From CAZKEG01 sp964601575 (GTDB taxonomy: Bacteria > Desulfobacterota > Thermodesulfobacteria > Thermodesulfobacteriales > Thermodesulfatatoraceae): a stretch of 64,000 bases of DNA. The notes below the pieces were generated by a model. The model did not search any database. It was not told the DNA's origin and saw nothing but the letters and a program-made list of their open reading frames with translations. Made by a program: the position numbers and the translations under genes. Positions within the stretch are counted from its first letter, which is position 1, and each line of letters begins with the position of its first letter. The stretch lies in assembly GCA_964601575.1 (NCBI GenBank), contig CAZROA010000069.1, positions 13,221 to 77,220 of the forward strand, read 5' to 3'. This document shows positions 55,610-63,846 of this stretch, one piece after another.

Positions 55610-56758
55610 TTAGCAGGCCTCGGCCACCTTCGGGGCCATGTTTTGCAGCATATAGCGCCTGGCCAAGTCTTTACGCTGGAGGTAGGCCTCCCGGACGATG
55701 CGCATATCCTCGACGAAGTGCGGGAGTTCCTCAAGGGTCAAGGCCTGGGGGCCATCACAAAGGGCCACCTCCGGACGGGGGTGGAATTCCACGAGCACCA
55801 TGTTGGCCCCGGCAATAACCCCTTGGGCCGCGGCGTGGAAGATCTCCTGAATACCATCCGGGGCTGCTTGCCTTCGACCTACCGAGTGGGTCGGGTCTAC
55901 ACAGACTGGAAGCCGCGTAAGGCTCTTGATCACCGGGACATGGGCAAAATCAACCAGATTACGGTGAGGATCTCCGAGATTGGTCTTCACCCCTCGTAGA
56001 CAATAGACAATATTTCGGTTGCCTTCGCTGGCAATGTATTCACAGGCATTAAGGCTTTCCTCGATGGTGATCCCCATGCCCCTCTTATAGAGAACCGGGA
56101 ATTCCTGCTGGCTGCCTACGGCCTTGAGTAACTCGAAATTCTGGGCGTTACGGGTGCCGATCTGGAGCATTACCCCCGTAGGACGACCGGCTCGTTCGAG
56201 TTCTTCATAGATCTCCTCGATGTGGGACTCTCGGGTCACCTCCATGGCGATACAGCGGATGCCGTATTTACCGGCCAACTCGAACACCCAAGGCAGGCAC
56301 TTACGCCCATGTCCTTGGAAGGAATAAGGATTGGTCCGGGGCTTATAGGCGCCCATGCGCGAAGTTACGATACCCACTTCTTTCAGGGCAGCGAACATCA
56401 TCTCTACGTGTTCCGGAGTATCAACCGCACAAAGCCCGGCAAAGATATAGAAAGAATTTTGATCAAAATAGAGCCCATTATATTTAAAACCCAGGCTTTC
56501 TAAATCTTCTCGGTGGCGGCCAATCAGGCGATATTTTTTAGAGACCCGGACGACTCGTTCTACCCCAGGGAGTTGTTGGATCTCTTCATCTGGTATGCGG
56601 GAAGTGTCTCCGATCACGTAAATTTCGATTACTTTGCGCTCGGTACCAGTCACCCCGGAGATACGAGTGGTGATATCTTGATAGTAGCGAAGGGTTTCTA
56701 AGATGCGGGTTACTTCTGGTCCAGAAGGGTCAATGTCCGGTTTAAGGATAATGATCAT
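55610..56758 (-). CDS. DAHP synthase (type I-beta, with N-terminal regulatory domain)
   Basis: Joins PEP and erythrose-4-phosphate at the start of aromatic synthesis. 382 residues. An N-terminal ferredoxin-like regulatory domain (about 1-75) is followed by the barrel with FAGLCAVDTPEHV in place of the usual AGPC, RMGAYKPRTNPYSFQG, VLYKRGMGITIEESL and CVDPTHSVGRRQ. The AGPC to AGLC change is notable. GAGGAAAAACAG precedes the ATG. It resembles Thermotoga-type AroF/AroG. Confidence 0.9.
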   Translation of the reverse strand: MIIILKPDIDPSGPEVTRILETLRYYQDITTRISGVTGTERKVIEIYVIGDTSRIPDEEIQQLPGVERVVRVSKKYRLIGRHREDLESLGFKYNGLYFDQNSFYIFAGLCAVDTPEHVEMMFAALKEVGIVTSRMGAYKPRTNPYSFQGHGRKCLPWVFELAGKYGIRCIAMEVTRESHIEEIYEELERAGRPTGVMLQIGTRNAQNFELLKAVGSQQEFPVLYKRGMGITIEESLNACEYIASEGNRNIVYCLRGVKTNLGDPHRNLVDFAHVPVIKSLTRLPVCVDPTHSVGRRQAAPDGIQEIFHAAAQGVIAGANMVLVEFHPRPEVALCDGPQALTLEELPHFVEDMRIVREAYLQRKDLARRYMLQNMAPKVAEAC

Positions 56759-56788
56759 CTGTTTTTCCTCCTAAATTTCGAGATTTAT

Positions 56789-56862
56789 CTTTCACTTGAA
56801 AATGAATATTTCAAAATCTGAATTTATCTCCAAGGGGAATCTATTGCAATTTCAAATGAAAG
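56789..56862. promoter_or_regulatory. Inverted CTTTCAYTTGAAA boxes between aroF-like and marC genes
   Basis: CTTTCACTTGAAA at 56789-56801 and its inverted copy TTTCAAATGAAAG at 56850-56862 flank the divergent promoters. A third related pair, TTGAAA-N7-TTTCAA, lies at 56796-56814. The whole gap is AT-rich. This looks like an operator for a regulator of one or both genes. Confidence 0.4.
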
Positions 56863-56878
56863 GGACTAGTAAACCTAG

Positions 56879-57547
56879 ATGATGATCGCCTTCATTTTAC
56901 ACATTTTTACGGGCTTTTTGGCCATTATGAACCCCATTGGTAACGCCCCTATTTTTGTTAGCCTGGTGGAAGACTATGATGAACCAACCAAACGTTTGGT
57001 GGCTAAAAAGGCGGTGATTACGGCCTTTATTATTTGTGCCATCTTCACGGTGGGGGGAAACATCATCTTTCGTCTCTTTGGTATTACTCTTCCGGCCTTT
57101 AGGATAGCCGGCGGAATCTTAGTCTTTCTTATTGCCTTGCAGCTCCTACGAGGGAGACACTCCCGGCAACATCACCCTGAGGAACACCCGAGTGAGGAGT
57201 CTCCAGAAGAATTGGCTATCACTCCCTTGGGGACACCTATTCTGGCCGGCCCTGGGACCATTACCACGGCCATGTCTTTTGTCGGTAAACACTCAAATCT
57301 TTCTACCCTGGCCCTGGTCTTGGGTGTCTTTTTGATTATTTGCCTCCTTACCTATTTTTGCTTTGTATACGGCGAGGCCCTCCTTGATCGATTGGGTAAG
57401 GGGAAGATAGGGGTTATTACCAGGCTTATGGGGTTGATTCTGGCCGTAATAGCCGTACAAATGGTCCTTGAAGGGCTGAAAGAAGCCTTTCCTTACTTAG
57501 AATTGACCACCCAAGGCCTTTTGTCTCCCACGGCTTCGGAGGTTTAA
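56879..57547 (+). CDS. MarC-family membrane protein
   Basis: 222 residues with six likely membrane segments. MarC motifs are NPIGNAPIFVSLVEDY near the start, FRIAGGILVFLIALQLL, and PLGTPILAGPGTITTAMSF. The function of the family (once tied to multiple antibiotic resistance) is unknown. The ribosome site is poor (AAAGGGA). It is divergent from the DAHP synthase gene, and is the last gene before selC. Confidence 0.9.
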   Translation: MMIAFILHIFTGFLAIMNPIGNAPIFVSLVEDYDEPTKRLVAKKAVITAFIICAIFTVGGNIIFRLFGITLPAFRIAGGILVFLIALQLLRGRHSRQHHPEEHPSEESPEELAITPLGTPILAGPGTITTAMSFVGKHSNLSTLALVLGVFLIICLLTYFCFVYGEALLDRLGKGKIGVITRLMGLILAVIAVQMVLEGLKEAFPYLELTTQGLLSPTASEV

Positions 57548-57655
57548 AGATTTTTGGCCAGTGATAAGCATCAATTATTTGGAGAAGCAAAAAAACTCCC
57601 GTCCCCATCGTATTGAGACCTTGAAATATTAGTCCCGTTTTTTGAGGATGATTCC

Positions 57656-57799
57656 TTACCGTTTCTTGAAGCCGATTTCAGCTAAGAGCCTGGTCAAGTT
57701 TAGAAATAATGGGTATGCTTTTTTTCGCTTCTTAAGGCTATAGAAGATTTGGTATGTAAGCTCGGTCACCCGAGCTGAAAAGCGAATTTTAGGCCGCAC
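57656..57799 (-). CDS. Cryptic small ORF beside selC
   Basis: A 47-residue minus-strand ORF from GTG at 57799 to TAA at 57656 with protein-like composition (RPKIRFSARVTELTYQIFYS, then KAYPLFLNLTRLLAEIGFKK). It fills part of the 280-base gap between marC and tRNA-Sec, which otherwise shows nothing clear. Basic and helical; no family and no good ribosome site. It could be a degraded fragment of an integration-related gene. Confidence 0.3.
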   Translation of the reverse strand: MRPKIRFSARVTELTYQIFYSLKKRKKAYPLFLNLTRLLAEIGFKKR

Positions 57800-57829
57800 G
57801 TGCTGACCAGGTGCTTGATAACCAGGTGC

Positions 57830-57926
57830 GGAAGCGCCAGGGGCCTGGTGGCCCTCCCGGGCTTCAAACTCGGTGTGCCGTCTGAGGAAGGCGGCAGGTG
57901 GGTTCGATTCCCATGCGCTTCCGCCA
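57830..57926 (+). tRNA. selC: tRNA-Sec (anticodon UCA)
   Basis: 97 bases with encoded CCA. An 8-base acceptor (GGAAGCGC / GCGCTTCC), a 6-base D stem (GGGCCT...), anticodon loop CTTCAAA with TCA at 57864-57866, and a long variable arm (GCCGTC / GGCGGC) are the features of selenocysteine tRNA. It shows that the organism reads some UGA codons as selenocysteine. The AT-rich island begins right after its 3' end. Confidence 0.95.
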
Positions 57927-57992
57927 TTTTTATAGAAATTTTGAATCCTTCCTTATAAGGAGATAAAGATTGTATTTTTGAGGTTTTGAAAT

Positions 57993-58799
57993 ATGGATGC
58001 AAAAGGTAAACTTTCTGTAGTTATTATTACAAAAAATGAGGAAAAAAATATTAAAGATTGTCTTGAATCTGTTAAATGGGCTGATGAAATAATTGTAATA
58101 GATGCAGAAAGTCTTGATAAGACAGTAGAAATTGCTAGACAATATACAGATAAAGTTTTTATTAAACCTTGGAGTGGTTTTGGTCCTCAAAAAAACTGGG
58201 GGATATCTAAAGCTCAATATGAATGGGTTTTTATCATAGATGCAGATGAACGAGTTTCTCCTGAGCTTAGAGATGAAATTTTGATTACAATTAACAAGCC
58301 AACCAAAATATCTGCCTTCCAAGTACCAAGAAAGAATTTTCTTTTAGGAAAGTGGTTTAAATATAAAGGTGAATATCCTAATTATCAATTAAGATTATTT
58401 AAAAAACAGAAAGCGCGATATAATGATGTTCAAATACATGAAAATCTCATAATAGATGGAGAAATAGGTTATTTAAAAAATCCTCTTTTGCATTTTTCTA
58501 TTAAGTCTATTGAAGATTATTTCAAGAAATTTAATTATTATACTACTTTGGCTGCTATAGAAAAAAGCAAAAAAAAGAAAACAAAAGTGAGAATATGGGA
58601 TTTATTATTTAGGCCTATTATTATATTTGTCAAAATGTATTTTATTAAACAAGGATTTAGGCATGGAAGGGAAGGATTTATTTTTAGTTCTTTAGACAGT
58701 TTTTTTACTTATGTTAAATATTTAAAATTACTAGATATTCAAGAAGGAAGGTTGCTTCTTGATGAGAATTTTAATTCTAGGGATTCGTTCTCTTGGTGA
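57993..58799 (+). CDS. WaaE-like GT2 glycosyltransferase
   Basis: 268 residues. LSVVIITKNEEKNIKDCLES opens a GT-A fold, VIDAESLDKT and IDADERVSPELRDE hold the nucleotide and DxD motifs, and LRLFKKQKARY with VQIHENL is typical of WaaE/KdtX-like LPS core enzymes, which add sugar to heptose. It is the first island gene, 66 bases after selC. A paralogue lies at the other end of the island on the opposite strand. The acceptor sugar is unknown. Confidence 0.88.
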   Translation: MDAKGKLSVVIITKNEEKNIKDCLESVKWADEIIVIDAESLDKTVEIARQYTDKVFIKPWSGFGPQKNWGISKAQYEWVFIIDADERVSPELRDEILITINKPTKISAFQVPRKNFLLGKWFKYKGEYPNYQLRLFKKQKARYNDVQIHENLIIDGEIGYLKNPLLHFSIKSIEDYFKKFNYYTTLAAIEKSKKKKTKVRIWDLLFRPIIIFVKMYFIKQGFRHGREGFIFSSLDSFFTYVKYLKLLDIQEGRLLLDENFNSRDSFSW

Positions 58800-59802
58800 T
58801 ACAGTTTTAGTTAGTGCAACAATTAATTCTATAAAACAAAAACTTCCTGATGTAGAAGTAGATTTTCTAGGAGATAGTAGATATGTGCCTGTTTTTTATT
58901 CTCATCCTTGGATCAAGAGAATTTATAGTGTTTTTCGAGATGATGTTGCCAAAACAAAAGGTTTTTTTGAAAAAATATTAACTTTTTATAATTTGGTTAA
59001 AAAAATACGAGAAAGAAAATATGATATTGCTATAGATTTATTTAGTGGACCACGGAGTGCAATTTTAAGCTACTTAAGCAGTGCTCCTTTAAGAATTGGA
59101 GAAGATAAGAGAAAGAGTCTAAGAGGATATTTGTACAATAAACGAGTTAATTTTTCTAAAGGTGTTATTCACGTTGTTAATCAGCATTTGCTTCTTGTAG
59201 AAGCAGCTTTAGGAAAATTAAAGCCTATGCCTACAAAATTGTTTCTTACAGAGGAAGAAAAAATTTTTTCTAGGAAATTTTTAGAAGATTTAGATATAAA
59301 AACCGGTATTAAAATAGGAATATTTCCTAGTTCTGGCTGGAAAAATAGAAACTGGCCTGCGGAAAATTTTGCTAGATTGGTAAATTTATTATTTAAAAAA
59401 TATAGAGCATATATTTTAATATTTGGAGGTAAAAAAGATAAAGTGAATATAAATAAATTGGTTTCTCATATAAATGTGCCTTTTTATAAAATAGATAATC
59501 TAGTTTCTTTAAGACAGTTAATGGCATTAATTAAAACTTGTGATTTATTCATTTCTAATGATACGGGTCCTATGCATTTAGCTGTAGCTTTAGAAGTGCC
59601 TGTAATAGCTTTATTTGGTCCTCAGACTCCTTTAAAATATGGTCCATGGATGCCTAAAAAAGTAGTTGTTTTTTATAAAAAATTGCCTTGTAGTCCTTGT
59701 CAACAATTTACAGATAACTGTAAAGATAATAAATGTATGAAAGCAATAAAAGTAGAAGAAGTTTTTTCTGCTGCTGTTAGTCTTTTAGAAGGTAAGGTTT
59801 AA
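58762..59802 (+). CDS. GT9 lipopolysaccharide heptosyltransferase
   Basis: 346 residues. GIRSLGDTVLVSATINSIKQ opens the GT-B fold and ISNDTGPMHLAVALEVPVIALFG is the nucleotide-heptose region (here NDTGPMHLA and ALFGPQTPLKYGPW). A cysteine-rich end (CSPCQQF, CKDNKC) follows. It overlaps the GT2 gene by 38 bases. It adds heptose to the inner core; which heptose is not clear. Resembles WaaF. Confidence 0.85.
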   Translation: MRILILGIRSLGDTVLVSATINSIKQKLPDVEVDFLGDSRYVPVFYSHPWIKRIYSVFRDDVAKTKGFFEKILTFYNLVKKIRERKYDIAIDLFSGPRSAILSYLSSAPLRIGEDKRKSLRGYLYNKRVNFSKGVIHVVNQHLLLVEAALGKLKPMPTKLFLTEEEKIFSRKFLEDLDIKTGIKIGIFPSSGWKNRNWPAENFARLVNLLFKKYRAYILIFGGKKDKVNINKLVSHINVPFYKIDNLVSLRQLMALIKTCDLFISNDTGPMHLAVALEVPVIALFGPQTPLKYGPWMPKKVVVFYKKLPCSPCQQFTDNCKDNKCMKAIKVEEVFSAAVSLLEGKV

Positions 59803-59805
59803 AAG

Positions 59806-60846
59806 ATGCAAATAGATTTAAATAGTATTAATAGAGTTTTAATTATTAAACTTCGTTATTTAGGAGATACTATATTAATTACACCGGTAATTAAAAATCT
59901 TAAAAAGAATTTTTCTCATCTTAAAATTTCTGTTCTTGTTCCTCAAAATTATGCGGAAATTTTAAAATATAACCCTTATCTTTTTGAAATAATCCCTTTT
60001 GCAATTGATAAAGCAAAAAGCAAAATATTAACGGAAAAGATAAAATATAACTTTAAATTTATTTCCTTGTTAAGACAAAAAAAGTTCGATTTAGTTTTAG
60101 ATTTAACAAATACTGATAGAGGAGCTTTTTTTAGTATTCTAAGTGGTGCAAAATATAGATTAGGATTTAATGATGAAGATAGATTTCGTGGAATATTTTT
60201 TACTAGAATTGTTCCAGTAAAGTTTAAAGATTTACATATTTTAGATTATCATCTTTCTGTTTTGAAATTATTAGGTCTAAAAAATTTAGAAAAAGAACCG
60301 AAAATATTTTTTTCTTTTGAGGAAAAGAAATGGGCTCAACATTTTTTAAATTCAGGAGATAAAAATTCAAAAAAGTTTATAGCTGTTATTCATCCTGGTG
60401 CAAGCAGAAAAACAAATTTATGGCCTTCAGCTTATTTTGCTTTTCTTGCAGACCGAATTAAAGAAAATAATGGCAAGGTAATTTTAGTAAGTAATTTTAG
60501 AGAAAAAAAATTATTAAAAGAAGTAATTTCTTATATGAGATATGAACCTGATATAGTAAGTTATCATCTCTCTTTGAGACAACTTGCCGGGATTATAAAA
60601 TATGCAGATCTCTTTATTGGAAATGATAGTGGACCTATGCATATAGCTTCTGCTGTTGGGACTAAAATAATAGCTTTTTTTGGACCAAGTTTGCCAAAAC
60701 ATTGGGCTCCTTATGGAGATAATTTAATTTTTTTTAAAAATTTTTCTTGTTCACCTTGCGATAGAATAAGTTGTATAGATAATAGATGTCTCAAAGAGAT
60801 TAAGCCGGAAGAAGTTTGGGAAAAGATGAAATGGTTAATAAAATAA
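59806..60846 (+). CDS. Second GT9 heptosyltransferase
   Basis: 346 residues, clearly related to its neighbour (IIKLRYLGDTILITPVIKNL, NDSGPMHIASAVGTKIIAFFG) but diverged; both end in paired cysteines (CSPCDRIS, CIDNRCL). Probably the other inner-core heptose transferase (WaaC or WaaQ role). Starts 3 bases after the first GT9 gene. Confidence 0.85.
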   Translation: MQIDLNSINRVLIIKLRYLGDTILITPVIKNLKKNFSHLKISVLVPQNYAEILKYNPYLFEIIPFAIDKAKSKILTEKIKYNFKFISLLRQKKFDLVLDLTNTDRGAFFSILSGAKYRLGFNDEDRFRGIFFTRIVPVKFKDLHILDYHLSVLKLLGLKNLEKEPKIFFSFEEKKWAQHFLNSGDKNSKKFIAVIHPGASRKTNLWPSAYFAFLADRIKENNGKVILVSNFREKKLLKEVISYMRYEPDIVSYHLSLRQLAGIIKYADLFIGNDSGPMHIASAVGTKIIAFFGPSLPKHWAPYGDNLIFFKNFSCSPCDRISCIDNRCLKEIKPEEVWEKMKWLIK

Positions 60847-61925
60847 AAGTATTATATTTTCAAAAAACGGCGCAAATCGGAGGAGCTGAAAGAGATTTAG
60901 TTGCTTTATTAAAAAAATTAAATAAAATACTTTTAACTCCTTTAGTTTTTATTTCTGAAGAAGGCCCGCTTACTCAAATTTTGAAAGATTTATATGTTCC
61001 ATATTATTTAGTGCCATTTTATCCTTGGAGAAAATTTAAATATCTCTTTTTGAGATATCTTAATATTTTTAAACTCAACGCATTAGTCAAAACTCTTGAT
61101 GTTAATATTATTCATAGTAATGATTTTTGGTATTTTCCTTACGCCAGGATATTGAAAATTTTTAATCCACGGGTTAAGGTAATTGTACATGTTAGAGGTG
61201 AAGTGAATAAGAGAAAAGTTTTAGCGTATAACTTGAAAGAAGCTGATAAAATTATTGTTGTTTCTCACAATATTAAATCACAATTAAAGAAGCTTGGAAT
61301 ATCTTCTAATAAAATTTTAGTTCATTATGGTTATCTAAATATAAATTCTTTATATAAGGAAATTAAACATAAAAAGCATAATAAATTTATTATTGGAACT
61401 GTAACAAGATTATTTTCTATAAAAGGTTTAGAATATCTTATTAAGGCAGGAAAGGAAATTAAAAAATATATTCCTAATGCACAAATTTTAATTGTAGGAA
61501 CTGGTGACAATAAGTATACAAATTATTTACAAAATTTGATCAAAGAGTTAAATCTTGAGAGATATGTTTTGTTTCTAGGATATAAAGAAGATATCTCTAG
61601 ATTTTTAGAAATGATAGATGTGTTTGTATTTCCTTCTTTATCTGAAGGATTAGGATTAGCTGTTTTAGAAGCAATGGCAGCTGGGAAACCGATTGTTGCT
61701 ACAGATATTCCCGCAATGAGAGAGTTGTTGGAAAATAAGGTTAATGCATTGATTGTACCAGTAGCTGATTATTATGCAATTGCTAAAGCTATAATAGATT
61801 TGTATAATGATAATGAATTATGTAAGAGATTAGGTAAAAAAGCAAGGGAAACTTTTCGAAGTATTTACCTACCCGATAAATTTTTAAATCAATTGCAGGA
61901 AATCTATTTATGTCTAACTCAATAG
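60831..61925 (+). CDS. GT4 glycosyltransferase
   Basis: About 364 residues. TAQIGGAERDLVALLKKL opens the fold and EGLGLAVLEAMAAGKPIVATDIPA is the E-x7-E donor motif (here EGLGLAVLEAMAAG). Adds a sugar to the LPS core or O-antigen. The ATG at 60831 overlaps the previous gene by 16 bases. Sugar unknown. Confidence 0.85.
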   Translation: MVNKIKVLYFQKTAQIGGAERDLVALLKKLNKILLTPLVFISEEGPLTQILKDLYVPYYLVPFYPWRKFKYLFLRYLNIFKLNALVKTLDVNIIHSNDFWYFPYARILKIFNPRVKVIVHVRGEVNKRKVLAYNLKEADKIIVVSHNIKSQLKKLGISSNKILVHYGYLNINSLYKEIKHKKHNKFIIGTVTRLFSIKGLEYLIKAGKEIKKYIPNAQILIVGTGDNKYTNYLQNLIKELNLERYVLFLGYKEDISRFLEMIDVFVFPSLSEGLGLAVLEAMAAGKPIVATDIPAMRELLENKVNALIVPVADYYAIAKAIIDLYNDNELCKRLGKKARETFRSIYLPDKFLNQLQEIYLCLTQ

Positions 61926-63100
61926 CAATAGAAAGGTTTAAAGAATATTGTTTTTATACTATTTTAGTTTATCTTTTTTTTAATTTCTGTTTTACTCTTT
62001 TTGTTATAAAAGAAATTTTATTATATTTTGCTTTATTTTTATTTTTTGTTTTTTGTATTAAATTTAAAAGGTTTCCTAGGACTTTTCTGGATAAACCGAT
62101 CTTTTTGTTTTTATTTTGGAGTTTTATTAGTATTTTTTATAGTATAGATCCTGGAAATGCTTTGCATGATGTGAGAGTTTATATTTTAATGCCTATTTTT
62201 TTATATTATCTTATTAATACCGTTGTAGATAGTAAGGCTAAAATCCAATTAATTATTTATAGTATTGTTGTAGGTGCAGTTTTTTGGTGTATAATTGGTC
62301 TAATTTATTTTTTTTTAATCCAACATCACAAATTATTTATAGATCATTTTGAATTTAAACATATTCATCATTGTCTTTATCCCTTTTTGACAGTTCCAGT
62401 TTTTATTTTATCTTTTCATTTATTGAATATTGAAAGGCAATTTAAATATAAAATATTGTATTTTATATCTTGTTTTGTTTTGTTTTTTTCGACATTGTTG
62501 ACTCTTTCGAGAGGTGGTATTATTGCCTTAGTTGTTTCTGCGTTTCTTTTCGTTATTAAAAGATGGAAATTTATTTTTTATTTTTTAATAATTTTATTAT
62601 TTTTAATTATAATTTCTCTCAAAATACAGAATCTGGATTCAAGATTTCGTAAAATTACTTGTGATCCAAGATTTAATATTTGGCTTGTGTCCTTGTACAT
62701 AATAAAAGACAAACCTTTAACAGGATGGGGGTTTAGTGGATTAAGTTATAGTAAAATTTATCAAAAATATAGTCAGCACCAAAGTTTTAAATTTAATATC
62801 ATAACTAAAGTAAATCATCCACATAATTTTTTCATAGATATTATGGTAAAATTAGGTATAACAGGTCTAGTAATTTTTCTTTATCTTATACTTAAGTATT
62901 TATATTTAGTTAAAAAACTAATTTATAGACAAGAATTATTTGTTAAAGAAACAAGTTGGGCATTATTTGTAGCCACAATTTCTATAATTTTTTGTGCTCT
63001 TTATGATAATTTTTGGAATCGTCATATAGAGACTCTATTTTTTACTTTATTAGGATTACAAGTTGTCTTGTTTCGAATATCTTTTAAATTTAAATCCTAG
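61910..63100 (+). CDS. O-antigen ligase (WaaL)-like membrane protein
   Basis: 396 residues, about ten to twelve hydrophobic segments. The periplasmic loop has a Wzy_C/WaaL signature HPHNFFIDIMVKLGITGL, and TGWGFSGLSYSKIY before it. It would join O-antigen to lipid A-core, or polymerise it. Overlaps the GT4 gene by 16 bases. Confidence 0.82.
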   Translation: MSNSIAIERFKEYCFYTILVYLFFNFCFTLFVIKEILLYFALFLFFVFCIKFKRFPRTFLDKPIFLFLFWSFISIFYSIDPGNALHDVRVYILMPIFLYYLINTVVDSKAKIQLIIYSIVVGAVFWCIIGLIYFFLIQHHKLFIDHFEFKHIHHCLYPFLTVPVFILSFHLLNIERQFKYKILYFISCFVLFFSTLLTLSRGGIIALVVSAFLFVIKRWKFIFYFLIILLFLIIISLKIQNLDSRFRKITCDPRFNIWLVSLYIIKDKPLTGWGFSGLSYSKIYQKYSQHQSFKFNIITKVNHPHNFFIDIMVKLGITGLVIFLYLILKYLYLVKKLIYRQELFVKETSWALFVATISIIFCALYDNFWNRHIETLFFTLLGLQVVLFRISFKFKS

Positions 63101-63132
63101 CTTTTTTGAAAGTTAAACTTAAATAAATTTTT

Positions 63133-63840
63133 TTACTCTTTAATATATTTCCAAAAAGTATACTGACTATATAATTTTGAAATAACAAAACCTTCCCATC
63201 CTTCTAAAAATCCCAATTGTAAAATATACATTTTAAAAAATGTCCATAAAGGACTAAATAAAGCTTTTAATTTATTAGGTTTTCTTTTTAGAGAAGAATA
63301 TAAATTTTGTTTATAAATAAATTCTTCGATATTTTCGTAAGCAAAATGAATAATATGATTTTTTAGTGCGCCTACCCTACCTTGTAAAATTACTTTTTCA
63401 TGCACTAAATCCTCAGTAAATTTTCCGTATTTTTTGTTAAATAGTCTTAACGTTTTATCAGGATATAATCCACATCTCTTTATAGGTTTTCCAAAAAAAT
63501 AATTTAATCTAGGAACAAAATATCCATTAAATTTGGGTTTTTGTAATGTTTTTATAATTTCTTTTCTTAATTCTTTTGTTATATATTCGTCGCTATCTAG
63601 TACAAAAACCCAATCATTTTTAGCTAAATTTACGGCAAGCTGTTTTTGAGGCCCAAAACCTAACCACTTTTGCTTGTAAATATTAGCTTTATATTTTTGA
63701 ACTATTGTTAAAGTTCTATCTGTAGAACCGCTATCTAAAACTAATATCTCGTCTGCAAAATCGCATGATTGTAGAGTTTTTTCAATATATTTTTCACTGT
63801 TATACGTCAATATAACAACTGATAATTTTATTCTTTCCAT
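63133..63840 (-). CDS. Second WaaE-like GT2 glycosyltransferase
   Basis: 235 residues, a paralogue of the first island gene (LSVVILTYNSEKYIEKTLQS, VLDSGSTDRT, VLDSDEYITKELRKE, and a shared GFGPQK). It is the only island gene on the minus strand and is probably co-transcribed with the msbA-like gene, whose stop lies 6 bases before its ATG on that side. Sugar unknown. Confidence 0.85.
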   Translation of the reverse strand: MERIKLSVVILTYNSEKYIEKTLQSCDFADEILVLDSGSTDRTLTIVQKYKANIYKQKWLGFGPQKQLAVNLAKNDWVFVLDSDEYITKELRKEIIKTLQKPKFNGYFVPRLNYFFGKPIKRCGLYPDKTLRLFNKKYGKFTEDLVHEKVILQGRVGALKNHIIHFAYENIEEFIYKQNLYSSLKRKPNKLKALFSPLWTFFKMYILQLGFLEGWEGFVISKLYSQYTFWKYIKE

Positions 63841-63846
63841 TGTTTT

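Noticed and set aside
57759..57776. Hairpin AGCTCGG-TCAC-CCGAGCT as a terminator before selC
   Set aside because: No T-run follows and it lies inside a possible small ORF.
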